Notes: generated by a model from the sequence alone, not told the origin. 64,000 nucleotides of DNA from Chryseobacterium paludis (GCF_025403485.1 NZ_CP099966.1:4005001-4069000), one strand, 5' to 3'; shown: positions 25,755 to 35,120, counted from the first letter of the stretch. Numbers and translations are program-made.

Positions 25755-25804
25755 TTTAATGTTAAAATAGACAAAAATACCCGTGTATAAAGGAATTCCA
25801 GGTT

Positions 25805-28800
25805 TTATAAATAAATAAGTTGAGTCTTTATTACGTTTCTACCCAAACCTTCCAATACGCTTTTATACATTTCTATTTGTTTGTCATTCTTTTCAGAGAC
25901 CTCACCTGTTTTAAAATCTACGATGATATAGCCGTCATCACTTTTTAGGATCCGGTCAGGTCTGTAGATTCTGCTTTCTCCCCTTTCAGAGATCATAATA
26001 TCTTTTTCATTGATTACGATCCATTTCTCATCAAAGAATTCAGAATAAGAACTAACAATACCTGATAATGTTTCGTGGATCTCCTTCTTTTCACCCAAGG
26101 TAATCTGTCCTTCCAAAACATAACTTTCCAGGACTTTTTGAATATCTTTTTCAGTATTGATCTTTGATAATAATTCATGAACAAAAAGACCAATCCTTAC
26201 TTTTTCATTCCGGACCTGATAGTTTTTAGAAGGTGTAGCAATCTTAATGGATGTGCTTTTTTCATTAATATTTTTTAGATTCCTGATATCCTTTGTCTTA
26301 AATGATGAAGTTTTGTCTTTAGAATTTTTTCTCAACATTTCAGGATGTATATCATAAAGATCAAATTCATCAGATTGATCAGTATTTTTACTTTGGATAA
26401 ACTCTAAGATCTCCAGATTATTTGAGGTTTTATTTTGTTTTTGCAGATAGAAAAATAACTGTTCTACAGGTCGGGTAGTGGCAACGTACTGTAAACACAA
26501 TCTGTCGATTAAATTTTTATAAGAATTCTTTTTATTAAATTTTTCAATTTCTTCATCATAAGCTTCTAAGTTTTTACTGAACTGGTTAATATTTACAGAT
26601 TTCAAAGCTTCATTGCTATTTGTTTCAAACCAGTTAGAAAATTCTGAGTCACGATTTTTATTCATCATTGGGATAAAAACAATTGGGAACTCAAGCCCTT
26701 TTGCTTTATGAATTGTCATAATTTGGATAGCATCAATATTTTCTGATGCCTGAATAGTGTACGTGGATGCTTCTTCATCCCAATATTTTAAAAATTCCTT
26801 TGTGCTGGCACCTGCATTTTGTGTGAAATTAAAGAGCATTTCAAGGAAATTCAGTAAAAAATCTGTTTCTTTATTTTCAAATGAAAATTTATTGATATAA
26901 TATTCTACAAAGTTGTATAAATTAAATCTTGGAAAATGATCCTGTGTCAGTTGTAAAGAATAAGTTTTTTGTATGAATTGTAGTATTTCATCATGAGGTT
27001 CAATGTCGAGAATTTCTTTCATACATAAAGTGAAATCCGGCATCTGTACCCTTCCTAATTTATTAAGATAATACATCATCATAACTAAATTAGTTTTGTT
27101 CTTAGGATTCGTTTCCCATCTTAAAAATTCTATGACAGCCTGTATGGTATTCGACAATTCCAGAGTAAGACCCTTATCTGAAATGGTTTTAATATTTGTT
27201 TCCTCACCTTTGTACGTTACTTTCAGGTTTCCAAGCTTTTGAGAATAGCTGAAAATATCGAAATTACCACGACAGAGGATTGTGATATCCGCAAACTTGA
27301 ATCCATTGTCAAGACAGTCCTGAATATCTTTTTGCATTCTTTCGGATGTATCATTGTAAAAATCTTCATTCGTGAGATTTTCGATGAGGTTTACCTTTAC
27401 TCTGCCATCAATTCCTGATTTCGGATTTTGTTCAGCATCAGTTCCAAAGATATTTTTATGTTCCTCTTCAAGATCCACGGAATGATAGTGATAGAGCTCA
27501 TTGTTAAACTTTACAATATTTTTGGCACTTCGCCAGTTGTCCTTTAATACCAATAGTTGTGCTTCTTTTGGGGAAACCTCTTTTTTATTGATAATATCCA
27601 GCATCAGCTTGCTTTCTCCACCACGGAATCTGTAGATACTCTGTTTAGGATCCCCTACCAAAGTAAAGGTGGTATTTTCCATGGAAACACTGTGATCTCT
27701 TAATGGAACAAAATTCTGCCACTGTAATTCGGAAGTATCCTGGAATTCATCAAAAAAATAATGCTGGAATTGAGAACCTACCTTTTCATAAATAAAGGCT
27801 GAAGGTTCATTTCTTAAATTTTCATTGATGAGAATATTAAATTTTGAAAGAAGAACAAGATCATTTTCTTCTTCAATCTTTTTTAACTCATCCTGGATAT
27901 CTTTATTTACTTTTAAAGGAAGTAATGCAGATAATATTTTCTCCTTTTTCTGAGTTTCAATATAAAGAAGGATAAGCTGCATTCTGTTGTCCAAAAGTTG
28001 ATCAAGGATTTCAAAAATATCAGTTTCTTTATCTTTCGCTTTGGAAGAAGCTCCTTTTCTGTAATTATTAACAACCGATTCTTCCTGCGTGGTTGGAAAA
28101 GGAAAGCCTGCTCTTTTTTGATTATAAAAATCTAAGACCTTGGTAAAGAAGCCTCCAATCCCGTTTTTTCCCTGAGCAAAATCTTCGATATCAATATTTC
28201 TTGATTTGAACAGATCAATAGATTTTGTGGCCACTTCTATTGCCTGTTTTTTATTGGATACAATCTCTTTACGAATCGTATTTTTTATATTTTCATAATT
28301 CGTATCATCAAAATTATTATTGCTTTTTAACTGTTCGTAATGAATATCTTTTACAAACTCTTTTGCTGAATCGTATAGATTTTTATTAAGGTTGATCCGT
28401 TCATTATTTTCGAGGCTATAATCTACGTAATCCATAAAAGAATTGGAGATCGCATCATTTTCTCCAATCTGATCCAGCATTTTATCTACAGCTTCAATGA
28501 GGAATGGTTCGGCTTCAATTTCAAGATTAAAGTTTTTAGCCAGTCCCAATTCATAGGAAAAGCTTCTTACCAAACGTGAGTTGAAACGGTCGATGGTTCC
28601 AATATTTAGAGTAGAATAGTTATGAAGAATATAATCTAATAATTTTTTAGAACGAATATGTAATTCATCAATAGTAATTCGTAATCCCTCTTCTTCAAAA
28701 ACCTTCTGAATATTTTTTAAGTCATTATTATCAGCAAAATTATTAGCTGAGAAATTTCCAAGCCATGACAGGATTCTTTCCTTCATCTCATTAGCAGCCT

Positions 28801-28945
28801 TATTGGTGAAGGTTAATGCTAAAATATTTCTGATAGCATGCTGTTGATTGGGATAACGAAGACAGATCATCAAAAGCCTCTGAACAAGGGCATAGGTTTT
28901 CCCGGAACCTGCAGAAGCATTGATGACTGTATAAGAATTTTGCAT
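25805..28945 (-). CDS. AddA/RecB-like UvrD-family helicase-nuclease
   Basis: A 1046-residue ATP-dependent helicase fused to a nuclease, the type that processes double-strand breaks for recombination. Walker A is NASAGSGKTYAL with K16; Walker B is FFDEFQDTSELQW with D399-E400; further UvrD motifs are VGDPKQSIYRFRGG and IMTIHKAKGLEFPIVFIP. At the C-terminus a PD-(D/E)xK nuclease is visible as YRPDRIL (D997) and IIVDFKTG (D1010, K1012). The length and layout match AddA-like proteins of Bacteroidota. The usual partner AddB (a second nuclease subunit) is not adjacent in this window. It lies upstream of hcp on the same strand, separated by 217 nt. Confidence 0.88.
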   Translation of the reverse strand: MQNSYTVINASAGSGKTYALVQRLLMICLRYPNQQHAIRNILALTFTNKAANEMKERILSWLGNFSANNFADNNDLKNIQKVFEEEGLRITIDELHIRSKKLLDYILHNYSTLNIGTIDRFNSRLVRSFSYELGLAKNFNLEIEAEPFLIEAVDKMLDQIGENDAISNSFMDYVDYSLENNERINLNKNLYDSAKEFVKDIHYEQLKSNNNFDDTNYENIKNTIRKEIVSNKKQAIEVATKSIDLFKSRNIDIEDFAQGKNGIGGFFTKVLDFYNQKRAGFPFPTTQEESVVNNYRKGASSKAKDKETDIFEILDQLLDNRMQLILLYIETQKKEKILSALLPLKVNKDIQDELKKIEEENDLVLLSKFNILINENLRNEPSAFIYEKVGSQFQHYFFDEFQDTSELQWQNFVPLRDHSVSMENTTFTLVGDPKQSIYRFRGGESKLMLDIINKKEVSPKEAQLLVLKDNWRSAKNIVKFNNELYHYHSVDLEEEHKNIFGTDAEQNPKSGIDGRVKVNLIENLTNEDFYNDTSERMQKDIQDCLDNGFKFADITILCRGNFDIFSYSQKLGNLKVTYKGEETNIKTISDKGLTLELSNTIQAVIEFLRWETNPKNKTNLVMMMYYLNKLGRVQMPDFTLCMKEILDIEPHDEILQFIQKTYSLQLTQDHFPRFNLYNFVEYYINKFSFENKETDFLLNFLEMLFNFTQNAGASTKEFLKYWDEEASTYTIQASENIDAIQIMTIHKAKGLEFPIVFIPMMNKNRDSEFSNWFETNSNEALKSVNINQFSKNLEAYDEEIEKFNKKNSYKNLIDRLCLQYVATTRPVEQLFFYLQKQNKTSNNLEILEFIQSKNTDQSDEFDLYDIHPEMLRKNSKDKTSSFKTKDIRNLKNINEKSTSIKIATPSKNYQVRNEKVRIGLFVHELLSKINTEKDIQKVLESYVLEGQITLGEKKEIHETLSGIVSSYSEFFDEKWIVINEKDIMISERGESRIYRPDRILKSDDGYIIVDFKTGEVSEKNDKQIEMYKSVLEGLGRNVIKTQLIYL

Positions 28946-29102
28946 TTTTTGGGATGAATTGAAACTGCAAGTTAGCTAAAAATTAAGTGAAATTTTAACA
29001 ATTACAATTCGCTATTTAACAAATTAGAAATAGAAAGTTCTAAAAAAAATCCTAAAACGCGTTAACTGTGGTTAAACTTATGGTATACATTAAAAATAAT
29101 TT

Positions 29103-29110
29103 TAGCTTTG
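29103..29110 (+). promoter_or_regulatory. -7 box that decides the start of the next gene
   Basis: TAGCTTTG is an exact TAnnTTTG match with TATG at 29079-29082 as a weak -33 element, 20 nt away. It overlaps the in-frame TTG that would otherwise be called as the start, favouring the GTG at 29129. Confidence 0.5.
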
Positions 29111-29128
29111 CTTTATAAAAAACTATTC

Positions 29129-29875
29129 GTGAAATTAAAATTACTCTTTCTATTACCATTTCTTTTCTTCATTCAAACCTATGCTCAGGATTACCTTTTT
29201 GGAAAAATAACTACCGAAGAGAATATTGAAATGCCTGAAGTTACTGTTATCAATATAAGAACCGATGAACGTGTTTCTACAAATACAGATGGACACTTTA
29301 TGATTTCCGGCAGACAGGGAGATGAACTTCGCTTTGTGAAGAGTGGATATGAAAGGATCAATAAAAAAATAACACAAGAGAATATAGGTTCTCCTTTAAA
29401 TGTGGTACTTATCCGACAGATGGCATTAATTGCTGAAGTAGAGATCAAAAAGGGCATTACAGGAGACTTGAAAATAGATTCTAAAAATCTAAACAGGCCC
29501 AAAAAAGTTGAAAAGCTAGCCAAAGACATTGATGTGTATATAGCTCAAAAGTCTGATCCAAGAATTCTGGCAGCAAAGGCCGGGGAGTTTGTACAGCCTA
29601 AGGGGCAAGGTTTTTCAGTGGGGAAGGTAAAGGATAAATGGGATGATGTGGATTTTATGAGCTATTTACATGAAAGCTTAGGTGATCAGTACTTTATGGA
29701 TCTTAAGATAGAAAAATCATTGATACAGCATTTTATTTCTTATGTTTTGAGAGTCGGTTTTGAAAGGAGGAGAATATTGAAATACGGATACTGTAGTGAT
29801 GCAGATCTTATGAGATTTCAGAGAGCTGTACTTGCCAGAATATCATCCTATCGTGCTCCTCAGACTCAAAGATAA
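29129..29875 (+). CDS. Secreted CarboxypepD-regulatory-like protein (paralogue 1)
   Basis: A 248-residue protein read from GTG at 29129, which gives a typical signal peptide, (M)KLKLLFLLPFLFFIQTYAQ; the longer TTG-started frame would begin inside a promoter box. Residues about 20-95 form the carboxypeptidase regulatory-like beta-sandwich: LFGKITTEENIEMPEVTVIN, then ISGRQGDELRFVKSGYERI. The rest is a mixed domain with SYLHESLGDQYFMDL and a basic C-terminus. Such modules are common in Bacteroidota envelope proteins as the N-terminal domain of TonB receptors, but no plug or barrel follows here, so it is a stand-alone protein, probably periplasmic. It is paired with a divergent paralogue in the same order. 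Confidence 0.72.
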   Translation: MKLKLLFLLPFLFFIQTYAQDYLFGKITTEENIEMPEVTVINIRTDERVSTNTDGHFMISGRQGDELRFVKSGYERINKKITQENIGSPLNVVLIRQMALIAEVEIKKGITGDLKIDSKNLNRPKKVEKLAKDIDVYIAQKSDPRILAAKAGEFVQPKGQGFSVGKVKDKWDDVDFMSYLHESLGDQYFMDLKIEKSLIQHFISYVLRVGFERRRILKYGYCSDADLMRFQRAVLARISSYRAPQTQR

Positions 29876-29939
29876 GTCATAAAAATCAAGCTGTAATAGA
29901 ATGTTGGTATCGTATGTATAGTGTATGCAGGAATATTGA

Positions 29940-30713
29940 ATGAAAGGAAAATTATTTTTTATCATGTTGTTCTTGTTTGGGGTTGTTTATTCCCAACAGA
30001 TCGTTACTGGCAAAATTACAGATGATAATGATATTAATTTAGGTTCCGTTACTGTAGTCAATGTATCAACAGATAAAAAAGTATATAGTAATTCTTTAGG
30101 TGAATTTTCGATTGAAGCTTCAAGAAATGATGAGTTAAGGTTTGTAAGACCAGGCTATGAGAGGGTTTCAAAAAGAGTTTTTGCAGATGGCGTTAATTCT
30201 CAAATCTTCATCACTATGGTTAGAATTCCTGAAGAAATAGAGGGAGTTGAAGTGAAAAAATTATCTGGTGATCTGACGAAAGATTCCAGAATGGTCGCTA
30301 AAGTAGATAAAGGTGAAATTGTACAACAGGCTGTAGGGCTTCCTCAGCCTATCACGAAAATGAGAGAAAGGCCGGCGGAAGTTAAGAAAGTTTTACTTCC
30401 TATACTTTTAGGGAATTTGGATGTTCAGGGAGCCTATGATTTGATCAGTGGAAAAGCAAGAAGGCAAAAACGGCAATATAAATTTGACGACTTGCAAGAT
30501 CACATTCTGTGGGTAAGAAAACGAGTGGAAGATGACTATTTTACGAGTGCAGGAATTCCCGCAGAAAGAATTTCAGAATTTATAGAATTTTCATTTACAG
30601 TTAAGCCTCAGACTAGAACTTATGTAAAAGCCAAAAACTTATCGGGTGTGTTACTGAAACTGGAAGATACAATACCAGCTTTTTTGGAAAGATTAAAAAC
30701 CATTAAATCTTGA
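29940..30713 (+). CDS. Secreted CarboxypepD-regulatory-like protein (paralogue 2)
   Basis: A 257-residue protein with signal peptide MKGKLFFIMLFLFGVVYSQ. The first domain aligns along its length with the preceding protein: VTGKITDDNDINLGSVTVVN, then DELRFVRPGYERVSKRV, then a strand ending FITMVRIPEEIEGVEVKKL. The downstream part differs more (LGNLDVQGAYDLISGKARRQ; VKPQTRTYVKAKNL). The two genes are 64 nt apart and probably arose by tandem duplication, with divergence of the C-terminal domains. Function unknown; a structural envelope or adhesion-associated role is plausible. An ATG just after GGAAT serves as start. Confidence 0.72.
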   Translation: MKGKLFFIMLFLFGVVYSQQIVTGKITDDNDINLGSVTVVNVSTDKKVYSNSLGEFSIEASRNDELRFVRPGYERVSKRVFADGVNSQIFITMVRIPEEIEGVEVKKLSGDLTKDSRMVAKVDKGEIVQQAVGLPQPITKMRERPAEVKKVLLPILLGNLDVQGAYDLISGKARRQKRQYKFDDLQDHILWVRKRVEDDYFTSAGIPAERISEFIEFSFTVKPQTRTYVKAKNLSGVLLKLEDTIPAFLERLKTIKS

Positions 30714-30814
30714 ATTTGTTAAAGAAATCTTAAAATTTCGGAACGGAAATTGATATAATAATTTCATTTAAAAAGAAAATTTAAATAAGACATCAATTAA
30801 ATTCACAAATTTTT

Positions 30815-31549
30815 ATGAATAAAAATATTATAGTTATTGCAATTGCAGCTTTAGGCTTTATTATTGGTCTTGGGCTTCTCGGAAATGCTATTAAAAACAG
30901 AAATAAATCTGAAAATACCATTTCAGTAACAGGACTTGGAACGAAACAGTTTACATCGGATTTGATCACATGGTCTGGAAGTTTTTCAAAAAATAATATT
31001 GATCTGAAATTGGCTTATGATGGACTATTGGCTGATAAAAAAGTGATCAACGATTATCTTATTTCAAAAGGAATAAAGCAGAATGAGATTATATATTCTT
31101 CTGTGGATATTCAGAAACAGTTTAGAAATTATACGGATTCAAATGGTAATAATGTACAAGGAGAATTTTCCGGATACAATCTTACTCAGACTGTATCAAT
31201 AGAGAGCAAGGAAGTGGCTAAAATTGAAAATTTATCCCGAAACATAACAGAAATTATCAATAGAGGAATTGAATTTACTTCTTCTTCACCGTCTTATTTT
31301 TATACAAAACTGACTACCGTAAAACAGGAAATGATTGCCACTGCTACTAAAGATGCTAAAGAACGCGCAGAAAAAATAGCGGAAAATTCAGGAAGCAGTC
31401 TTGGTCATCTTAAAAAAGCAACAATGGGTGTTATTCAGATTACTGCACCCAACTCAAACGAGGATTATTCTTATGGTGGAGCTTTTAATACCTCTTCTAA
31501 GGAGAAAGCAGCAAGTATTACTATAAAACTGGAGTACGAAGTAGATTAA
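30815..31549 (+). CDS. SIMPL domain (DUF541) protein
   Basis: A 244-residue protein anchored by an N-terminal hydrophobic segment (NIIVIAIAALGFIIGLGLLG). The rest is a SIMPL/DUF541 domain: ENTISVTGLGTKQFTSDLITW, KGIKQNEIIYSSVDIQKQF, GYNLTQTVSIESKEVAKIE and KDAKERAEKIAENSGSSLGHL, the last being the best-conserved helix of the family. SIMPL proteins are periplasmic or outer-membrane associated, form oligomers in other bacteria, and have been tied to stress tolerance. It is a single-gene unit, ending in a bidirectional terminator shared with the DUF2851 operon. Confidence 0.88.
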   Translation: MNKNIIVIAIAALGFIIGLGLLGNAIKNRNKSENTISVTGLGTKQFTSDLITWSGSFSKNNIDLKLAYDGLLADKKVINDYLISKGIKQNEIIYSSVDIQKQFRNYTDSNGNNVQGEFSGYNLTQTVSIESKEVAKIENLSRNITEIINRGIEFTSSSPSYFYTKLTTVKQEMIATATKDAKERAEKIAENSGSSLGHLKKATMGVIQITAPNSNEDYSYGGAFNTSSKEKAASITIKLEYEVD

Positions 31550-31594
31550 ATTTACTTTCTTCCTTATATTATATTGAAAGATTTTATAAAAAAT

Positions 31595-31618
31595 AAGCCG
31601 GACATTATCCGGCTTTTA
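31595..31618. terminator. Bidirectional terminator (SIMPL gene / GNAT operon)
   Basis: AAGCCGGA (31595-31602) and TCCGGCTT (31608-31615), an 8-bp GC-rich stem with a 5-nt loop, lies between convergent transcripts and is flanked by A and T runs. Confidence 0.88.
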
Positions 31619-31621
31619 TAA

Positions 31622-32134
31622 TTAATGATAAACAATATCGTAAATTTCTTCTTTAATTTTTTTTAGATCCTCAGGAGAATAATTCGCTAATAACCACAGG
31701 TCTAATGGATGCTTTCCCTCACCATAGCTTGGTTGTACATACATTTCATCAATTAACGAAAAACCATTCTTTTGATAGAAGGAGTAGCGTCGTTTAGCAT
31801 CATCTCCTAAATGATCTGGTTCTATTTCAAGAACAATTCTCGGATAGTTTTTAAACAAATATCCTGTAATGTGAGATCCCAGCTTTTGGCTTCTAAATTC
31901 AGCAAAAACCTCAAAATGCTCAACAAAAGTGTAAGTGCTCAATTCCCAAATGATAAGATATCCAATTGCCTTTGATTCATGTAATACAGAGATTACCTTA
32001 ACATTAGGATTCGTAAATAATTTTACAAACTGATCCCAATCTCTCCTCTCATCTTCAGGGAAAGTGGTTGAATAGGAATAGTAAATATCTTTAATTCTGT
32101 AATCTTCAGATGAAGTAATAGGTAGAAATTCCAT
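31622..32134 (-). CDS. GNAT-family N-acetyltransferase
   Basis: A 170-residue GNAT protein. Core features are VKVISVLHESKAIGYLIIWE (strands beta2-4), the acetyl-CoA segment AEFRSQKLGSHITGYLFK in place of the Q/R-x-x-G-x-G/A loop, and RYSFYQKNGFSLID as the usual helix before strand beta6. No signal peptide. The acceptor is unknown. It starts 2 nt after the PspC-like gene's stop, so it is the last gene of a three-gene operon (DUF2851, PspC, GNAT). Confidence 0.85.
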   Translation of the reverse strand: MEFLPITSSEDYRIKDIYYSYSTTFPEDERRDWDQFVKLFTNPNVKVISVLHESKAIGYLIIWELSTYTFVEHFEVFAEFRSQKLGSHITGYLFKNYPRIVLEIEPDHLGDDAKRRYSFYQKNGFSLIDEMYVQPSYGEGKHPLDLWLLANYSPEDLKKIKEEIYDIVYH

Positions 32135-32136
32135 AA

Positions 32137-32358
32137 TTATAAATCAAAAACGCTTGGTCTTCTTGTGATGAAAATATCTTTGATCCATAGCGTAAAAGCT
32201 AAACCCAGATAAATCAGAAAGAAAAAACCGGCTGTTGCAAATGTTGAATAAATGAAGAATACCCTCAATTTAGAAACAGGGATTCCCAGTTTAGCACCCA
32301 TTCTTGTCAGAACACCAAACCATTCTCTTTCCATTTTATGACGGATATTATCAAGCAT
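32137..32358 (-). CDS. Small PspC-domain membrane protein
   Basis: A 73-residue protein with the PspC pattern: a short N-terminal amphipathic segment (MLDNIRHKMEREWFGVLTRM), GAKLGIPVSKLRVFFIYST, then a transmembrane helix (FFFLIYLGLAFTLWI). PspC proteins of enterobacteria respond to membrane stress; free-standing Bacteroidota members are uncharacterised. The ATG overlaps the DUF2851 stop by 8 nt. Confidence 0.82.
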   Translation of the reverse strand: MLDNIRHKMEREWFGVLTRMGAKLGIPVSKLRVFFIYSTFATAGFFFLIYLGLAFTLWIKDIFITRRPSVFDL

Positions 32359-33625
32359 TTGAAGAATCTTTTAAAAGTTTAAATCCAATACTGCAATTTA
32401 AGCAATTTTTTTCTTCACAGCTGTTATTAAAGTGATAAATGAAACTTTGGGTTTCTAATGAATTATTGATTTTTATATTCAGTTTTTTCCAAGAGGTTAT
32501 AATAGCGTTTTTTTCAGGAGGTAAATTCCTATAAAACTCAATGATCTCATCAGCTATTTCCTCATCATGATATTTGTGATAAGTATATTTTAAAGGAAGA
32601 ATTGTATTTAGAATAATAAGCTCAATAAAATCCTTACTTAATGTCTTAGGCTGATTAATGGGAGATATTTTTCCAAAATTAAAATGATTATTCCAATAAT
32701 CAGATGCACTTATGTTCTTTAGAACATTCACTAATTCATCGGTATTTTTTGAAAGGATGGTTTTTGAAAATAAATTTTGATGCTGATGATATAAGTCTGC
32801 TAATTGCGAAAGTCTAATGGTTGGAAAATTTGGAGGCCTCAATCGCAAAAACTTTGGTCTGAAATGCATATCGGATATTTGGTATTTAACTTTTATAAAA
32901 TCAAATTCTCTTTTCCAAATTTTCATTTGCTCATCTTGTGGATCTTCAAGCCAGCCAGAGATTCCGAACAACAAGGCTTCCAATTGTGTTTTATTCTGCC
33001 GGATTTTATTAATGATAGCAAAATCTATGCTTTCGGCAATTTGTTTAAATATAAAGGCATTTACCTTTAATCCGAAGGTATAAGCAAGACTATGAAAGAG
33101 AATGGCTTCAAAGTTATTTTTATATCGTTCTAAACTGTCTTCTAGTTCAAGTGATTTCCGATCCAGCTTTTTTAGAATGTTTTCTTCATGAAAATTAATG
33201 GGAATACTGTTTTTATTAAAAATACCCTCACAAGGAATGAACTGATTTTCATTAATCAGTTTTTCATATTTCCAAAGTAAATTTTCATCGATAAAATTTT
33301 TCAGCTCTAAAGTGGGAATTTTTCTATCATTGAATTCTTCAATTTCTACGTCATTTTGAAAAACAACATGCAGGATAATATTCTGATAATTGGGATCTTG
33401 GGAATGGTTATGAAAAATCCAGTCAGATGACTTTACGTGAAGCTCAATGTTTCCACTTAAAGTTAAGTCGGAAGTTTTTATTTTAGCAAGTAAAAAATCA
33501 GGGCCGGCATTGGTATTCCATTTACCGAAATTTATTATTTCAATAGGATTTCCTTCAATATCCTTGAAGTCAAAACTTTTGAAAATTTTAAAGTTCCAAA
33601 GATATTGAAGTAATTTTTCTGTCAT
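32351..33625 (-). CDS. DUF2851 family protein
   Basis: A 424-residue protein with the family hallmark N-terminus EKLLQYLWNFKIFKS and the motif IINFGKWNTNAGPDFLLAKI followed by LSGNIELHVKSSDWIFHNH, which are strongly conserved in this Bacteroidota family. The C-terminus has a clustered set of cysteines, SCEEKNCLNCSIGFKLL, that could bind a metal. No signal peptide. Function unknown; the N-terminal part has some resemblance to nuclease-like folds, but I cannot support a specific activity. It is the first gene of a small operon with PspC and GNAT genes. Confidence 0.85.
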   Translation of the reverse strand: MTEKLLQYLWNFKIFKSFDFKDIEGNPIEIINFGKWNTNAGPDFLLAKIKTSDLTLSGNIELHVKSSDWIFHNHSQDPNYQNIILHVVFQNDVEIEEFNDRKIPTLELKNFIDENLLWKYEKLINENQFIPCEGIFNKNSIPINFHEENILKKLDRKSLELEDSLERYKNNFEAILFHSLAYTFGLKVNAFIFKQIAESIDFAIINKIRQNKTQLEALLFGISGWLEDPQDEQMKIWKREFDFIKVKYQISDMHFRPKFLRLRPPNFPTIRLSQLADLYHQHQNLFSKTILSKNTDELVNVLKNISASDYWNNHFNFGKISPINQPKTLSKDFIELIILNTILPLKYTYHKYHDEEIADEIIEFYRNLPPEKNAIITSWKKLNIKINNSLETQSFIYHFNNSCEEKNCLNCSIGFKLLKDSSNA

Positions 33626-33971
33626 AAGTGTAATAATAAATATATCATAAATATTGCACTTTTATCAACTCGTTCTTAAGATTTTTCACCGCCGTATTGT
33701 ATATTTATGGATGTATAGGATATATATTCAAATGGGATATTATAGCTGTTTTTTTATTTTTTTTCCTTCATTTTAATTAAAGATAATCAGTATCGATCAT
33801 TTTAGATGAATGAAGAAGTCATATTCAATTATTACATGTAATCATTTGAAACAGGGTAAAAACTAAACCCAGATCAAGCAATAAATGTGATTGAAAATTC
33901 ATGAAACTAGAAAAGGCCTGGATTAAAAATCCAAGCCTTAATTATATTATTACAGAAGTCTTTATAAAGCA
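33626..33971. other. Gene-poor region between DUF2851 and bshA
   Basis: This 346-bp stretch holds no convincing gene. It contains T-rich tracts around 33750, a perfect 12-bp palindrome ATTACATGTAAT at 33831-33842, and the bshA terminator hairpin near its right end. A short plus-strand open frame that begins here overlaps the terminator and bshA antisense and is not a real gene. Confidence 0.5.
33913..33939 (-). terminator. Terminator of the GH3-bshA operon
   Basis: AAGGC-C-TGGAT (33913-33923) pairs with ATCCA-A-GCCTT (33929-33939), 5-nt loop, one mismatch; on the minus strand it is followed by TTTT. Confidence 0.72.
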
Positions 33972-35120
33972 CTATGCTTTCGTTAATTCCTTCCTGAAGT
34001 TTTCTATAGTTGTTATGTACATTTCTTCATATATAGGAAGAATGTTTTTCAAATCGAATTTTATAGCCTGTTCTTTCGCATTGATCTTCATTTTGGCTAA
34101 AAGTTCCTCATTACTTAATAATTTAATGGTGTAGTTACTCATAGCCTCTACATTTCCTATTTCGGCTAAGAAACCTGTTTCACCCTGAATGTTTACTTCA
34201 GGAATTCCACCTGCATTGGAGCTGATTACCGGGGTGTTCGCTGCCATTGCTTCTAATGCGGCCAGACCAAAACTTTCCTGCTCAGATGGTAATAAGAAGA
34301 CATCCGAAAGCTGTAATATTCTGTACAGATCATTTACTTTTCCAAGAAGACGGATTTTAGAAATTAAATCTGGGTTTTCTTCTAAGAACTGATTGACCTT
34401 TTCCATATCAGGACCCTCACCGATAATAATGAGTTTAGATTTTACCTTTTTATTTACATTCTTAAAAATCTGTAGAACTTCCTCCACACGTTTTACAGGA
34501 CGTAGATTGGAAACGTGAATCAATATTTTCTCATCAGGATCAGCAAACTGCGTTCTTTGGCACTCATTGCATTCATCAAATTCAGAATTATCAATAAAAT
34601 TGGTGATCACCTGAATTGGCTTCTTAATATTAAAAAATTGGAGAGTGTCTTTTTTTAAACTTTCAGATACTGAAGTGATCGCATCCGATTTGTTAATTGA
34701 GAATTCTACCGCATGTTTATAACTTGGGTGCTGCCCAACTAAAGTAATATCTGTCCCATGGAGAGTGGTTACCAAAGGAATATCATTATTATCTTCCTGT
34801 AGCATCTGCTTTGCCGTAAATGCCGCATAAGCATAAGGAATTGCATAATGAGCATGAAGTAAATCGAGTTTATATAAATTTACGACACGGTATATCATAG
34901 AACTTAACGCAATATCATAAGGTTGATATTGGAATAGGGGATAAGTCTGAACATTAACTCTATGGAAAAAAATATTTGGATTGGTAATGTCTAATCTTGC
35001 CGGAAGAGCTGAGCTTATGAAATGAACCTCATAGCCTTTGTTGGCAAGGGACATTCCAAGTTCTGTTGCTACGATACCGCTTCCGCCGTATGTTGGGTAG
35101 CAAAGTATGCCTATTTTCAT
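33972..35120 (-). CDS. bshA: N-acetyl-alpha-D-glucosaminyl L-malate synthase
   Basis: A 382-residue GT-B family 4 glycosyltransferase that joins GlcNAc from UDP-GlcNAc to L-malate, the first step of bacillithiol synthesis. Signatures are the N-terminal MKIGILCYPTYGGSGIVATE, the sequence DLLHAHYAIPYAYAAF, VTTLHGTDITLVGQHPSYK, NFIDNSEFDE, and the C-terminal donor-site block LPSEQESFGLAALEAMAANT. These match BshA rather than other family 4 enzymes. The gene follows the GH3 hexosaminidase by 7 nt. Bacillithiol genes are common in Bacteroidota; bshB and bshC are not in this window. Confidence 0.92.
   Translation of the reverse strand: MKIGILCYPTYGGSGIVATELGMSLANKGYEVHFISSALPARLDITNPNIFFHRVNVQTYPLFQYQPYDIALSSMIYRVVNLYKLDLLHAHYAIPYAYAAFTAKQMLQEDNNDIPLVTTLHGTDITLVGQHPSYKHAVEFSINKSDAITSVSESLKKDTLQFFNIKKPIQVITNFIDNSEFDECNECQRTQFADPDEKILIHVSNLRPVKRVEEVLQIFKNVNKKVKSKLIIIGEGPDMEKVNQFLEENPDLISKIRLLGKVNDLYRILQLSDVFLLPSEQESFGLAALEAMAANTPVISSNAGGIPEVNIQGETGFLAEIGNVEAMSNYTIKLLSNEELLAKMKINAKEQAIKFDLKNILPIYEEMYITTIENFRKELTKA

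Noticed and set aside
33901..34134. A 77-residue plus-strand frame near the end of the gene-free stretch.
   Set aside because: It begins in the bshA terminator hairpin and continues antisense to bshA with no recognisable domain.
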